A stretch of 12,033 nt of DNA, taken from the NCBI GenBank assembly GCA_947462695.1, contig CANHQC010000027.1, positions 1 to 12,033 of the forward strand, given 5' to 3'. The translations under genes and the position numbers were made by a program. Origin of the DNA: Flavobacteriales bacterium (GTDB lineage: Bacteria; Bacteroidota; Bacteroidia; Flavobacteriales_D; Crocinitomicaceae). Each line of letters begins with the position of its first letter. Within the stretch, counting starts at the first letter, position 1. Below are positions 1 through 7,117 of this stretch, piece after piece. The notes under the pieces are model-generated. The model was not told where the DNA came from, searched no databases, and saw nothing but the letters and a program-made list of their open reading frames with translations.

Positions 1-30
1 AAACTTTCTCCTTGTGCCCACGACTGGATT
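1..30 (-). repeat. Truncated duplicate of the tRNA-Leu 3' end and downstream flank
   Basis: Bases 1-30 are identical to bases 163-192. The shared block holds the last 16 nt of the neighbouring tRNA-Leu (3' half of the T stem, acceptor 3' strand, discriminator) and 14 nt of its downstream flank, reaching into the terminator stem. Beyond base 30 the similarity stops abruptly, so the rest of a tRNA is absent and this is not a functional gene. Similarity may continue to the left of the window. Duplicated tRNA 3' ends are a known mark of site-specific integration, but tandem duplication or loss of a tRNA copy would look the same. Confidence 0.8.
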
Positions 31-141
31 ATTTCATGAACCAAAAGGGTTTTTTATCCCACAAGTCGAAAGTCCCCATGTTCCATGGGTAGCCTTTTTC
101 CTTAAGTCCTTATGAGAATGAATTTTCAACGTCCTTAAATG
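31..141. other. Intergenic spacer with a small hairpin, no gene seen
   Basis: This is the DNA between the duplicated tRNA end and the tRNA terminator. I see no credible coding sequence. It contains a perfect 6-bp hairpin at 75-89 (CCCATG, loop TTC, CATGGG). There is no convincing T-tract on either strand, so I do not call it a terminator. Confidence 0.5.
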
Positions 142-169
142 AAAAAAGTCTAGCGCTTCGCTAAACTTT
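142..169 (-). terminator. Intrinsic terminator of tRNA-Leu
   Basis: Read on the minus strand, an 11-bp stem (AAAGTTTAGCG / CGCTAGACTTT, one T-G wobble) closes a 3-nt loop and runs into six consecutive T. It starts 8 nt after the tRNA discriminator base. It is a textbook Rho-independent terminator for the tRNA transcript and may also stop read-through from dnaE. Confidence 0.85.
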
Positions 170-176
170 CTCCTTG

Positions 177-258
177 TGCCCACGACTGGATTCGAACCAG
201 CACACCTGTTGGCACCACCCCCTCAAGATGGCGTGTCTACCAATTTCACCACGTGGGC
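177..258 (-). tRNA. tRNA-Leu (anticodon GAG)
   Basis: The minus strand folds as a class II tRNA of 82 nt. The 7-bp acceptor stem is GCCCACG / CGTGGGC, followed by discriminator A. The anticodon stem CCATC / GGTGG holds the loop TTGAGGG, giving anticodon GAG, which reads CUC and CUU leucine codons. The long variable arm expected of tRNA-Leu is present, and the T arm contains GGTTCGAATCC. CCA is not encoded: the bases after the discriminator are CAA. A TAnnTTTG promoter element sits just upstream and a strong terminator follows. Confidence 0.95.
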
Positions 259-267
259 TTTGGGTGG

Positions 268-275
268 CAAATATA
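268..275 (-). promoter_or_regulatory. Bacteroidota -7 element for tRNA-Leu
   Basis: The minus strand reads TATATTTG, an exact match to TAnnTTTG, 9 nt upstream of the tRNA 5' end. That is right for transcription starting at or near the mature end. The nearest upstream TTTG is only 12 nt away, closer than the usual spacing, so the -33 element is uncertain. Confidence 0.65.
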
Positions 276-331
276 GAAATTAGTTGACAAATTCTTGCCG
301 ATATTTTTACTAGAGCAAGCTTTTTTGATGA

Positions 332-3295
332 TCAATTTTGAAAATGATGGTCAGTTGTGCTAAATCGCACATCTTCAGCAAAAGGAAGTTTTTCCATCTT
401 GTAAACTTCAAGTGTATAGTATCCAAATTCTTCTGTCACAATACCGTTCAGTCGGTAGATTCCTTTTCCTTGAAAAGCATATCTTTTTGAAATTTCAGGA
501 AAGTGAACAGTATCTATTAATTCACCTTCTGCATCGAAAAAGCTTCCGAAATACATGGTCTCTCCACGGTTGGTAGTTGATCTTTTTAGTGCAATCAGAT
601 AGCCATAGGTTTCTATGTGTTGACCAAAGTTTTTCGGAATGTCAGTTGCTTTAAACATAGCCGATACTGGATGCTTAAGGAGCTCAAACAGATTGCACAA
701 TGGAAATCCCAATAATTCAAGTTGTTCGAATGCCAATTCATACGGATGTTCTTGTAGCACAGGAAGTTCGAAGGTTTGAAGTGGCGCGTCAAACAATTCA
801 AGTGAAGGTTGTAATCGCGTTGTTTTGGAAAAGAAAAAATGAGCTTCCCAAAGTAATTCTTTACGTGTCGAAGGAAGATCGCGTAGTCCGTCAACCCTTA
901 TAATTAAGAGTAATTGTTCCAGTGGGACATGTACACGTGCGAGTAAATTGGAAAGACTCGTATAGCAACCATTTCGATGGCGTTCTTCGATTATACGTTC
1001 ACAAATCGTGCGTTCTATTCCGTTAACCAACACAAATCCTAGAAATAGATCAGTACCTTGTAGATGACAAAAATAAGCTCCGAAATTTACCGATGGAGCC
1101 AGTATGTTTGCTCCCCATTTTCTTGCTTCGTGAACGTACACTTCAGTTCTATAGTATCCACCAAAATTATTGATGCACGCAGTCATATACTCCAACGGAT
1201 AGTGGGCCTTCAAGTAGAGGCTTTGGTAACTTTCTACGGCATAGGAAGCGGAATGTCCCTTCGAAAATGCATAACCTGCAAAACTTTCAATTTGTCGCCA
1301 GACGTCCGCTGTCAATACATCCGAATAGCCTTTGGCTTTGCAGTTATCGAAAAAAGATGCCCGTACTTTTTCGAATTCAGCACGTGATCGGAATTTACCC
1401 GACATTCCACGGCGTAAAACATCAGCTTCCGCAAGTGATAATCCGGCAAAATGGTGCGCGACTTTAATGACATCTTCCTGGTAGACCATCACTCCATACG
1501 TGTCAGGCATGATTTCCAGTAAAATGGGATGTGCGTCTTTCCTTTTTTCAGGGTATCGGTGCCTGAGAATGTATTCCCTCATCATTCCGGACTGCGATAC
1601 ACCTGGTCGAATGATGGAGCTGGCCGCTACGAGCCCGAGGTAATTGTCGACGTGAAGTTTAACCATCAACATCCGCATAGCTGGAGATTCCACATAAAAA
1701 CATCCCATTGCTTTGGCATCAATTAGAAGTTGTTTGACGCGTTTATCCTTTTTAAAATGGGTAATATCATGAATGTCGTGTGCCGGGCATTGCGGTTGGT
1801 TGTAGTGAATGATTTCCAGTGCTTCGTGAATTTTACCAAGTCCACGTTGGCTCAGAATATCGAATTTGAATAAGCCAACATCTTCTGCTTCTAGCATGGA
1901 AAATTGGGTTGTAGGATAACCTTTTGGCGGAAGGAATGTCCCCGAGAACCAGCTTACGGGGCGTTCACTGATAATAATTCCTCCTGCATGTACGCTCAGA
2001 TGTGAGGGAAGTCCCTTGATGTAATTGCTGTAAGTTAGCACTAGTTGGGAAAGTTGATCCAGCGAGTTCATGTCAAATTGTCCTTTGCTAAGTCGGTCGA
2101 TTTCATTTTTGGGTAACCCGAATACTTTACCCAGTTCGCGCACAGTCATGCTGTATTGAAAAGTATTATAGGTGCACAACAAGGCGGCGTTGGGGTAGCG
2201 TTCGAAAATGTATCTGGTAATATCATCTCGATCTTTCCAGGAGAAATCGATATCAAAATCAGGTGGATTTTTTCGGTACAGGTTGATGAAGCGTTCGAAG
2301 TAGAGGTCGAGTTCCAGTGGATCAACGTCAGTAATTCGCAGAAGATAAGCAACTATGCTGTTTGCACCACTGCCGCGACCAACATAGAAATAGCCTTTTG
2401 ATCGAGCGTATGTGGTGAAGTCCCATGTGATCAAAAAGTAAGAGAGGTAGTCTTTTTCTGCAATAATTTCAATTTCTTTTTCGATGCGTTCGATAATTTC
2501 ATCTGTAATGGTAGGGTAGCGGTAATCCAAACCATCGGCACACAATTGACGAAGCACTTGCAGGTCATCTTTTTTTCGTCCGGTATAACTTTGTAGGTTT
2601 TGTGGAGTGGCATCGTCTCCAAATGAAAAATGAATAGCACATTCACTGAATAATTGTTCTGTCCGTTCGATCAGGCTGTCAAAGTGCTTAAATTCTTCTT
2701 TTAGTAGGGTGTAAGGACGTAGCTGTTCTGTCTCGTCAGCTTGTTCTTCTTTGGGTAATTTTGAAAGCAGTGTATTATTGGCGATTGCCCTGAGTAAACG
2801 GTGTGCATTGAAGTCGCGTTTCGTTCGAAAGGTCATCTGTTCCAGAGCGATCATTCGGTTAAATTGAACGTCTGCTAGTTTTATGGTTAACTTACTTAAT
2901 TGTTGTTTGTTTACTCCAATCCATTCGTTGTCATTGAGTTGTTTTGGTTCCTTTCCCCAAGGATAGATAATGGTGCAGTTGCCAAAATACCCGGGGTGTT
3001 TAGGGAAAGGTTGATTACTATGTAAATAGTTGCTTAAAAATGCATTTGCTTCGTGTAGACCTCGGTTGTTTTTTGCGAGTAAAATGTAACAGCATTCCAT
3101 TCCATTGCGAATGTCTATTGCGACTACCGGATCTATTCCTTCACGTTGAGCTTCCCGTACATAACTTAAGGTGGATGTCGTGGAATTGATATCGCAAATA
3201 GCGGTACGTGTATAGCCGGATTGTTTCGTCCATTTGACGATTTCCTCAGGGGAGATGAGGCCATAACGTAAGCTGAAATGAGATTTAATGAACAT
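332..3295 (-). CDS. dnaE: Short DnaE-family (error-prone type) DNA polymerase III alpha subunit
   Basis: This is a C-family DNA polymerase of 987 aa, counted from the ATG at 3295. A TTG start at 3328 would add 11 residues, but similarity to the PHP domain begins at the ATG. The N-terminal PHP-like domain (about 1-250) lacks the HxH metal motif: it reads FIKSHFSLRYG. The palm contains VGRGSGANS (305-313) and PPDFDIDF (344-351), which supply catalytic Asp348 and Asp350. FKFD (476-479) supplies the third, Asp479, so polymerase activity should be intact. FAGYAFSKGHSASYA (672-686) is the conserved DnaE block near the end of the fingers. QPSLELF (829-835) matches a beta-clamp hexapeptide. An OB fold lies near 880-965 and the protein ends soon after. 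It therefore lacks the tau-binding C-terminus of the replicative DnaE (about 1160 aa) and is unlikely to be the replicase. It lies 113 bp downstream of dinB on the same strand, as in other Bacteroidota, which suggests translesion synthesis. Confidence 0.9.
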   Translation of the reverse strand: MFIKSHFSLRYGLISPEEIVKWTKQSGYTRTAICDINSTTSTLSYVREAQREGIDPVVAIDIRNGMECCYILLAKNNRGLHEANAFLSNYLHSNQPFPKHPGYFGNCTIIYPWGKEPKQLNDNEWIGVNKQQLSKLTIKLADVQFNRMIALEQMTFRTKRDFNAHRLLRAIANNTLLSKLPKEEQADETEQLRPYTLLKEEFKHFDSLIERTEQLFSECAIHFSFGDDATPQNLQSYTGRKKDDLQVLRQLCADGLDYRYPTITDEIIERIEKEIEIIAEKDYLSYFLITWDFTTYARSKGYFYVGRGSGANSIVAYLLRITDVDPLELDLYFERFINLYRKNPPDFDIDFSWKDRDDITRYIFERYPNAALLCTYNTFQYSMTVRELGKVFGLPKNEIDRLSKGQFDMNSLDQLSQLVLTYSNYIKGLPSHLSVHAGGIIISERPVSWFSGTFLPPKGYPTTQFSMLEAEDVGLFKFDILSQRGLGKIHEALEIIHYNQPQCPAHDIHDITHFKKDKRVKQLLIDAKAMGCFYVESPAMRMLMVKLHVDNYLGLVAASSIIRPGVSQSGMMREYILRHRYPEKRKDAHPILLEIMPDTYGVMVYQEDVIKVAHHFAGLSLAEADVLRRGMSGKFRSRAEFEKVRASFFDNCKAKGYSDVLTADVWRQIESFAGYAFSKGHSASYAVESYQSLYLKAHYPLEYMTACINNFGGYYRTEVYVHEARKWGANILAPSVNFGAYFCHLQGTDLFLGFVLVNGIERTICERIIEERHRNGCYTSLSNLLARVHVPLEQLLLIIRVDGLRDLPSTRKELLWEAHFFFSKTTRLQPSLELFDAPLQTFELPVLQEHPYELAFEQLELLGFPLCNLFELLKHPVSAMFKATDIPKNFGQHIETYGYLIALKRSTTNRGETMYFGSFFDAEGELIDTVHFPEISKRYAFQGKGIYRLNGIVTEEFGYYTLEVYKMEKLPFAEDVRFSTTDHHFQN

Positions 3296-3331
3296 AGTTA
3301 GATTGATAATCAGTTCGTGGTGTATCAATTA

Positions 3332-3405
3332 TCGGTAAGACAGTTGTCTTATCGAGTGCGCGAAATGAAATGTAGCGTTTATCGAGAGGAGACAACCCTC
3401 ATCTC
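3332..3405 (-). promoter_or_regulatory. Two hairpins in the dinB-dnaE intercistronic gap
   Basis: The 113-bp gap between dinB and dnaE contains a strong hairpin at 3332-3355: a 10-bp stem with one wobble, arms TCGGTAAGAC and GTCTTATCGA, and a 4-nt loop. A weaker one lies at 3384-3405 (GAGA-x-GAG paired with CTC-x-TCTC). Neither is followed by a T-run on the minus strand, so they are not classical terminators. They could affect mRNA stability or the dnaE:dinB ratio; this is inference. Confidence 0.5.
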
Positions 3406-3408
3406 TAC

Positions 3409-4626
3409 CTATATCCTCCTATTCGCCAAAAGCGGAGGCGGTTCGCCACTGAACGGATTCCAACGGCCAATCGTTCGCGCTTCCATCCCGATGGCCCTCA
3501 TAACTGCACGGTCGCCAAAACGCAGGCGTATTTTATCCATTACTTGGTACAGATCGGTATACCGTTGCTCGTCATCAAACAATTGCAACTGGTGATGCCC
3601 AGATACCAGGCTACTGTAGCGTACACCTATAAGTCTGACGAGCATGCGGCGTTCGTAGATACGGTTGAATAATTCGTCGACAATCGGTAATAAATGATGA
3701 TCTGCAGAAGTGTAAGGAATATGGCGCTGCAGCGTATGTGTTTGAAAGTCGGCATAACGAATCTTGACGGTGACACACGAAGTGAGTTTGTGTCCTCTTC
3801 GTAGCTGAAAGGCTAAGTTTTCAGCCATAGCAGCCATAATTCCTTTGAGTTTTATTACATCTATAGTGTCGTAATCAAAGGTGCGTTCGGTTGAAATGGA
3901 TTTTCGTTCGTTGTATTGTTCAACGGGAGAGTTGTCTATTCCTTGTGCTTTTTTCCAGATTCCAATACCGTTTTTTCCCAGAACACTTTCCATCATGTCA
4001 ATTGGCATTTCCTGCACCGTTTGTATTTTTCGAATCCCCAACTGGCAAAGTGTTTGGTAGGTTTTTAATCCAACCATTGGTATTTTTTGAACGGACAGTG
4101 GCGCAAGAAAAAGTTTTTCTGTTCCGTAATCAATAGCGAGTTGATTGTTCGGTTTTGCCTCTCCTGTTGCGATCTTAGAGACTGTTTTATTTTGCGAAAG
4201 TCCAAATGAAATGGGAAGACCTGTTTCGTTGATGATTTTAGTTCGCAGTTCAGAGGCAAACTTCCAAGTACCAAAAAAGCGATCCATTCCCGACAGATCC
4301 ATGTAAAATTCATCAATGGATGATTTCTCATAAACCGGAACAGCTTCGCGAATGATGTCCGTCACCATTTTTGAATAATTCGAGTAGGTCGCAGAGTTCC
4401 CTTTGATTACAATGGCTTCCGGACAACGTTCTTTGGCCATTTTCATTGGCATGGCAGAGTGAATTCCGAATTGACGGGCTTCGTAACTGCACGATGCGAC
4501 TACTCCGCGGTCACTTGTTCCGCCGATAAGAATCGGCCTTCCTACTAAGCGGTTGTCAAGTAAGCGTTCGCACGATACAAAAAACGTATCGAGATCCATG
4601 TGTACTATTGAGCGTAAATCAGCCAT
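3409..4626 (-). CDS. dinB: Y-family translesion DNA polymerase (DinB / Pol IV family)
   Basis: This 405-aa protein has a complete Y-family core and copies damaged DNA with low fidelity. HMDLDTFF (9-16) supplies catalytic Asp11 and the steric-gate Phe16. SSIDEFYMD (102-110) supplies Asp105 and Glu106. The fingers motif SYEARQFGI is at 47-55, helix-hairpin-helix residues lie near 178-207, and the little-finger domain is about 245-345. QLQLF at 346-350 is a canonical beta-clamp-binding pentapeptide. It is followed by a basic tail (RLRFGDRAVMRA) common in Bacteroidota members. Because all carboxylates are present it is not an ImuB-type inactive paralogue. The ATG at 4626 gives the expected N-terminus. 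It precedes dnaE on the same strand and probably shares its transcript, making a two-polymerase cassette. No imuA, lexA or umuD-like gene is visible nearby. Confidence 0.93.
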   Translation of the reverse strand: MADLRSIVHMDLDTFFVSCERLLDNRLVGRPILIGGTSDRGVVASCSYEARQFGIHSAMPMKMAKERCPEAIVIKGNSATYSNYSKMVTDIIREAVPVYEKSSIDEFYMDLSGMDRFFGTWKFASELRTKIINETGLPISFGLSQNKTVSKIATGEAKPNNQLAIDYGTEKLFLAPLSVQKIPMVGLKTYQTLCQLGIRKIQTVQEMPIDMMESVLGKNGIGIWKKAQGIDNSPVEQYNERKSISTERTFDYDTIDVIKLKGIMAAMAENLAFQLRRGHKLTSCVTVKIRYADFQTHTLQRHIPYTSADHHLLPIVDELFNRIYERRMLVRLIGVRYSSLVSGHHQLQLFDDEQRYTDLYQVMDKIRLRFGDRAVMRAIGMEARTIGRWNPFSGEPPPLLANRRI

Positions 4627-4654
4627 AATGAGTGTATTAATTCGTTCATTGGCT

Positions 4655-4704
4655 GCATATCGTAAATTTTACCTAAAACGTGAACGTAGAACAAGAACGT
4701 TTAC
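4655..4704 (-). promoter_or_regulatory. dinB: Candidate dinB-dnaE promoter with GAAC-repeat operator
   Basis: On the plus strand GAAC occurs three times in close tandem (4682-4685, 4689-4692, 4695-4698), enclosed by an inverted repeat AAACGT (4676-4681) / ACGTTT (4697-4702). On the minus strand a TTG within this cluster is followed 20 nt later by TAAAATTT, a weak relative of TAnnTTTG, about 40 nt before the dinB ATG. Repeats between the putative -33 and -7 elements would suit a repressor. GAAC/GTTC is also the half-site of Gram-positive LexA boxes, but here it is in tandem orientation. Which regulator binds is unknown. Confidence 0.4.
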
Positions 4705-4818
4705 CGTCTTAACTGCTTTTAGTCCAATTCCGTTCGAGATGAACTGATTTTCCCTCTGTTAAGTTGTAATTTAGTAGGTTAATATTTTGTTCCTTTCTCC
4801 ATCAAAAGTAGTCTTTAA

Positions 4819-4858
4819 TGATTAATAAATAAACATAAATTGATTAATAAATAATCAA
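4819..4858. repeat. Direct repeat and AT-only hairpin downstream of the ATPase gene
   Basis: The 14-mer TGATTAATAAATAA occurs at 4819-4832 and 4841-4854, a 22-bp period. The second copy is part of a perfect inverted repeat, TTGATTA at 4840-4846 and TAATCAA at 4852-4858. It could be a weak terminator for the ATPase gene, or simply low-complexity DNA. Confidence 0.5.
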
Positions 4859-4929
4859 AATTATCAACAAAGAAAAAGCAGTAGGTCGTAAAGTATTTAT
4901 GTGGAAGAGGAAAATGTAGTGTAAGTCAA

Positions 4930-6054
4930 TTAGTTCGACTGAATCCAGCGAAGTAAAAACTTATCATAAACCTGGTAGTATGGTTTATCGGAGTACGCAT
5001 CGAGGTAAATCATCTCTTTTTGTAGGAGAGCTTCAAGACTTCTTGAGACAATAGATGCACTTCCTAATTGGTATTTTTGAATGAATTCTTTTGAGTTCGG
5101 TTGAAAAACTTTCTCCTCTTTCCCGATGGACTTTAGTAATTTCCATTGTCCATCAGTTAGTAAGTTTCGGTACTGAAAAAATACACCTTCATGTTGTTTG
5201 AGTATTTGCCATGCCATTTTTCGGACATCAGAAAGCTCGATCTTTTTTCTTCTTTGATAATACAGTTGATTGCATAGATACTGGGTGTAAAACGTGTGAC
5301 GGAGCGTCCATTTACAAATGAAAGAAATACTTTCTGCTGAAATGGATTGCTTTCCCTCCGCAAATTTACGCGCAATAAAATCAGCATATTCATTTTCCTC
5401 AATAAAGTCAAGGTGGATGTGCGAACAGCTCGCGAAAAAGGGTCGCTTACTCGAATTGAAAATGTCATGCATTAACTGCTGATTGCTTCCGCAAAAGATA
5501 AACGACGTGTTTTGTAAGGTTTGGAAATAGGTCCTTAACAAGGCTTCGGTATTTTTTTCAGGGTATTCTAGGATTTGCTGAAATTCATCAATCGCAACGA
5601 CAACTTTACACGATTGACTATCAAGGAACTGAAATAGTTGCTGTATAGTCGTTTCTTGTTGTTGTGTTGAGTTCACAGCTATACTAAGCGTCGGATTTCC
5701 TGTAAGTTCATCGAAATTTAGCGTTGGTCGAAATAACTTAATAAATGTTGAAATGCGTTTGCCTATTTTTCTTTGCTGCGGAAAACGATTGTAAATAGCA
5801 GTAGCAAGCTGATTGGTGAATTCGGCCAAATTTTGAGTTGGTAAGATGTCAATATAGATGTATTCTAACTGTTTTTCATGTTCTATTTTATGAAATAAAT
5901 GATGAATTAACCCTGTTTTACCCAGTCTTCGAATAGCAAAAAGGGTCACGTTTATACCATTTTCAATAAATTGTATTAACTCTTTTGTCTCGTCTTTTCG
6001 GTCGCAAAATGTATCTGGACCTTTGTATGAGTTTGTTAAAAATGGGTTTTCCAT
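4930..6054 (-). CDS. Free-standing AAA/STAND-type ATPase (PF01637-like) with C-terminal winged helix
   Basis: This 374-aa protein resembles the archaeal-type ATPase family common in Bacteroidota, whose members often start with a short ENPF-like motif. The P-loop reads AIRRLGKT (40-47): Lys46 and Thr47 are present, while the usual first glycine is Ala. The hydrophobic Walker B strand ends in Asp156-Glu157 (VVVAIDEFQ). A sensor-1-like Asn191 follows in FCGSNQQ. Residues from about 296 to the end look like a winged-helix domain (DGQWKLLKSI; SIVSRSLEALLQKEMI). Related proteins are thought to bind DNA or partner proteins, but substrate and role are unknown, and no nuclease or toxin partner is adjacent. 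It has its own Bacteroidota-type promoter with three upstream 14-bp repeats, so it is probably transcribed alone. A defence role is possible but unsupported here. Confidence 0.85.
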   Translation of the reverse strand: MENPFLTNSYKGPDTFCDRKDETKELIQFIENGINVTLFAIRRLGKTGLIHHLFHKIEHEKQLEYIYIDILPTQNLAEFTNQLATAIYNRFPQQRKIGKRISTFIKLFRPTLNFDELTGNPTLSIAVNSTQQQETTIQQLFQFLDSQSCKVVVAIDEFQQILEYPEKNTEALLRTYFQTLQNTSFIFCGSNQQLMHDIFNSSKRPFFASCSHIHLDFIEENEYADFIARKFAEGKQSISAESISFICKWTLRHTFYTQYLCNQLYYQRRKKIELSDVRKMAWQILKQHEGVFFQYRNLLTDGQWKLLKSIGKEEKVFQPNSKEFIQKYQLGSASIVSRSLEALLQKEMIYLDAYSDKPYYQVYDKFLLRWIQSN

Positions 6055-6073
6055 GGTTTTTTATTCGACTAAA

Positions 6074-6104
6074 CAAAGGTATGATTTATTTTATCATTAC
6101 ACAA
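6074..6104 (-). promoter_or_regulatory. Bacteroidota promoter of the ATPase gene
   Basis: The minus strand shows an exact TAnnTTTG -7 element (TACCTTTG, 6074-6081). A TTG -33 element (6102-6104, within TTTTG) lies 20 nt further upstream, inside the accepted spacing. The -7 element sits 19 nt before the ATPase ATG at 6054. The -33 element lies inside the first of the three tandem repeats, so anything binding the repeats would touch the promoter. Confidence 0.7.
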
Positions 6105-6138
6105 AATGTATTACGCAAAATGTGTTACGCAAAATGTA
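6097..6138. repeat. Three tandem 14-bp repeats upstream of the ATPase promoter
   Basis: Units at 6097-6110, 6111-6124 and 6125-6138 follow TTAC[A/G]CAAAATGT[A/G], differing at only two positions. The 14-bp period is about 1.3 helical turns. They overlap the -33 element of the ATPase gene and end 84 bp before the divergent aldose epimerase ATG, so they could be operator sites for either gene, or a slippage-prone microrepeat. Confidence 0.85.
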
Positions 6139-6222
6139 TATTATATCATGTGTGGTTTATATGAAATGAAAAGAACAATTTAACACGTTTGATTCGTAAC
6201 TTTAACCCTCTATTTCAAGCCA

Positions 6223-7068
6223 ATGATCAGACTATCTTCAAATAATATAATCGCAGAGATTTCTTCTAAAGGAGCAGAGCTTCAATACCTGTCAAAAACC
6301 AATGGAGAAAATATAATGTGGTCTGTTGATGACGCATACTGGAATCGGTGTGCGCCCATTTTATTTCCAGTCGTCGGTAAACTTAAAGATGACAGGTATT
6401 ACTGGAATGACAATTCGTACACCATGAAACAACATGGTTTTGCAAGAGATATGGAGTTTCAACTTATTGAACAGTCAGCGAATAAAGCAGTTTTCATTTT
6501 GAATACATCTGAGAGTACTATAGAAAAGTACCCTTTTCATTTTGAGTTGACCGTTGAATACCGAATGGAAGAAAATAAACTGATTACAACTTATACTGTT
6601 AAAAATACCGGTAAAGAAGCATTGCCGTTTTCCATTGGAGGACATCCTGGATTTGCACTCAACGATAACCTCGAAAACTATTTCTTGCAATTCCCTCAAG
6701 ACGCTAGAGCTCCTCGCCACCTTATAAAAGATGGATTGTACTCGGGGGAAACTACTGAGGTATTGTTTAAGAAAAAACACCAACTCATAAAAGAGGATTT
6801 CAGCCAAGATGCCATTGTGGTGAAGCAACCTTTTTTTAACGAAGTGACACTAGTTCACATCGATCAACCTATCGTAACCATGCACTGTTCAGATTGGACA
6901 GCCGTCGGGTTTTGGACGAAAGAAAATGCACCATTCTTTTGTATGGAGCCATGGTGGGGGTGGGCAGACCATGTCGACTCAACCGGTAAGTTTAATGATA
7001 AAGAGGGATTGACTTGGCTAAGACTTCATGACCAACGGAGTTTTTCCTATTCAATTGAAGTGCATTAA
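6223..7068 (+). CDS. Aldose 1-epimerase family protein (LacX/mutarotase-like)
   Basis: This 281-aa cytoplasmic protein (no signal peptide) has a beta-rich sequence of the galactose mutarotase-like superfamily, which interconverts alpha and beta anomers of hexoses or their phosphates. Candidate active-site residues are His71 (KQHGFARD), His141 (GGHPGF, matching the catalytic His of GalM) and Glu242 (CMEPWWG, matching the catalytic Glu). The length and the WNRCAPILFPVVGKLK stretch near residue 40 resemble the LacX-like branch rather than classical GalM (about 340 aa). The true sugar cannot be told. It is divergent from the ATPase gene and 49 bp upstream of the photolyase on the same strand, so the two may be co-transcribed, though no functional link is apparent. 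A TAACTTTA sequence at 6197-6204 is a possible -7 element without a clear -33 partner. Confidence 0.88.
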   Translation: MIRLSSNNIIAEISSKGAELQYLSKTNGENIMWSVDDAYWNRCAPILFPVVGKLKDDRYYWNDNSYTMKQHGFARDMEFQLIEQSANKAVFILNTSESTIEKYPFHFELTVEYRMEENKLITTYTVKNTGKEALPFSIGGHPGFALNDNLENYFLQFPQDARAPRHLIKDGLYSGETTEVLFKKKHQLIKEDFSQDAIVVKQPFFNEVTLVHIDQPIVTMHCSDWTAVGFWTKENAPFFCMEPWWGWADHVDSTGKFNDKEGLTWLRLHDQRSFSYSIEVH

Positions 7069-7117
7069 TTGGATACATAATTAAAACAACTGGCTCTTAT
7101 TAGGTGTTTAATCATCA

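Larger units (their letters stand above)
4627..4929. other. 303-bp intergenic region upstream of dinB
   Basis: This non-coding stretch separates the ATPase gene (3' end) from dinB (5' end). The half near dinB carries the GAAC-repeat cluster described separately, and a GTTC-N5-GAAC inverted repeat at 4732-4744. The other half is very AT-rich and holds a direct repeat and hairpin at 4819-4858. I see no credible small gene: short open frames here lack recognisable motifs. Confidence 0.6.

Noticed and set aside
2156..2401. Plus-strand open frame inside the dnaE gene
   Set aside because: It is a shadow of the polymerase palm region, including the catalytic aspartates on the other strand, with no independent support.
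3296..3328. TTG start at 3328 for the DnaE-like gene, adding 11 residues
   Set aside because: The extra residues match nothing in the PHP domain, and the ATG at 3295 gives the expected beginning. Using TTG would also bring the start close to the intercistronic hairpin.
3409..4626. ImuB (inactive Y-family paralogue) instead of DinB
   Set aside because: All three catalytic acidic residues (Asp11, Asp105, Glu106) and the steric gate are present, which is not the case in ImuB.
4553..4747. Plus-strand 64-codon open frame across the dinB start and upstream region
   Set aside because: It overlaps the conserved dinB N-terminus, and its sequence is basic and low in recognisable structure, so it is probably not coding.
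4930..6054. Defence-system core gene (STAND NTPase)
   Set aside because: The fold is related, but no effector domain or neighbouring nuclease, toxin or protease gene is seen, and the protein is short.
6097..6138. CRISPR-like array
   Set aside because: The three 14-bp units are contiguous with no spacers and are far too short; they are simple tandem repeats.
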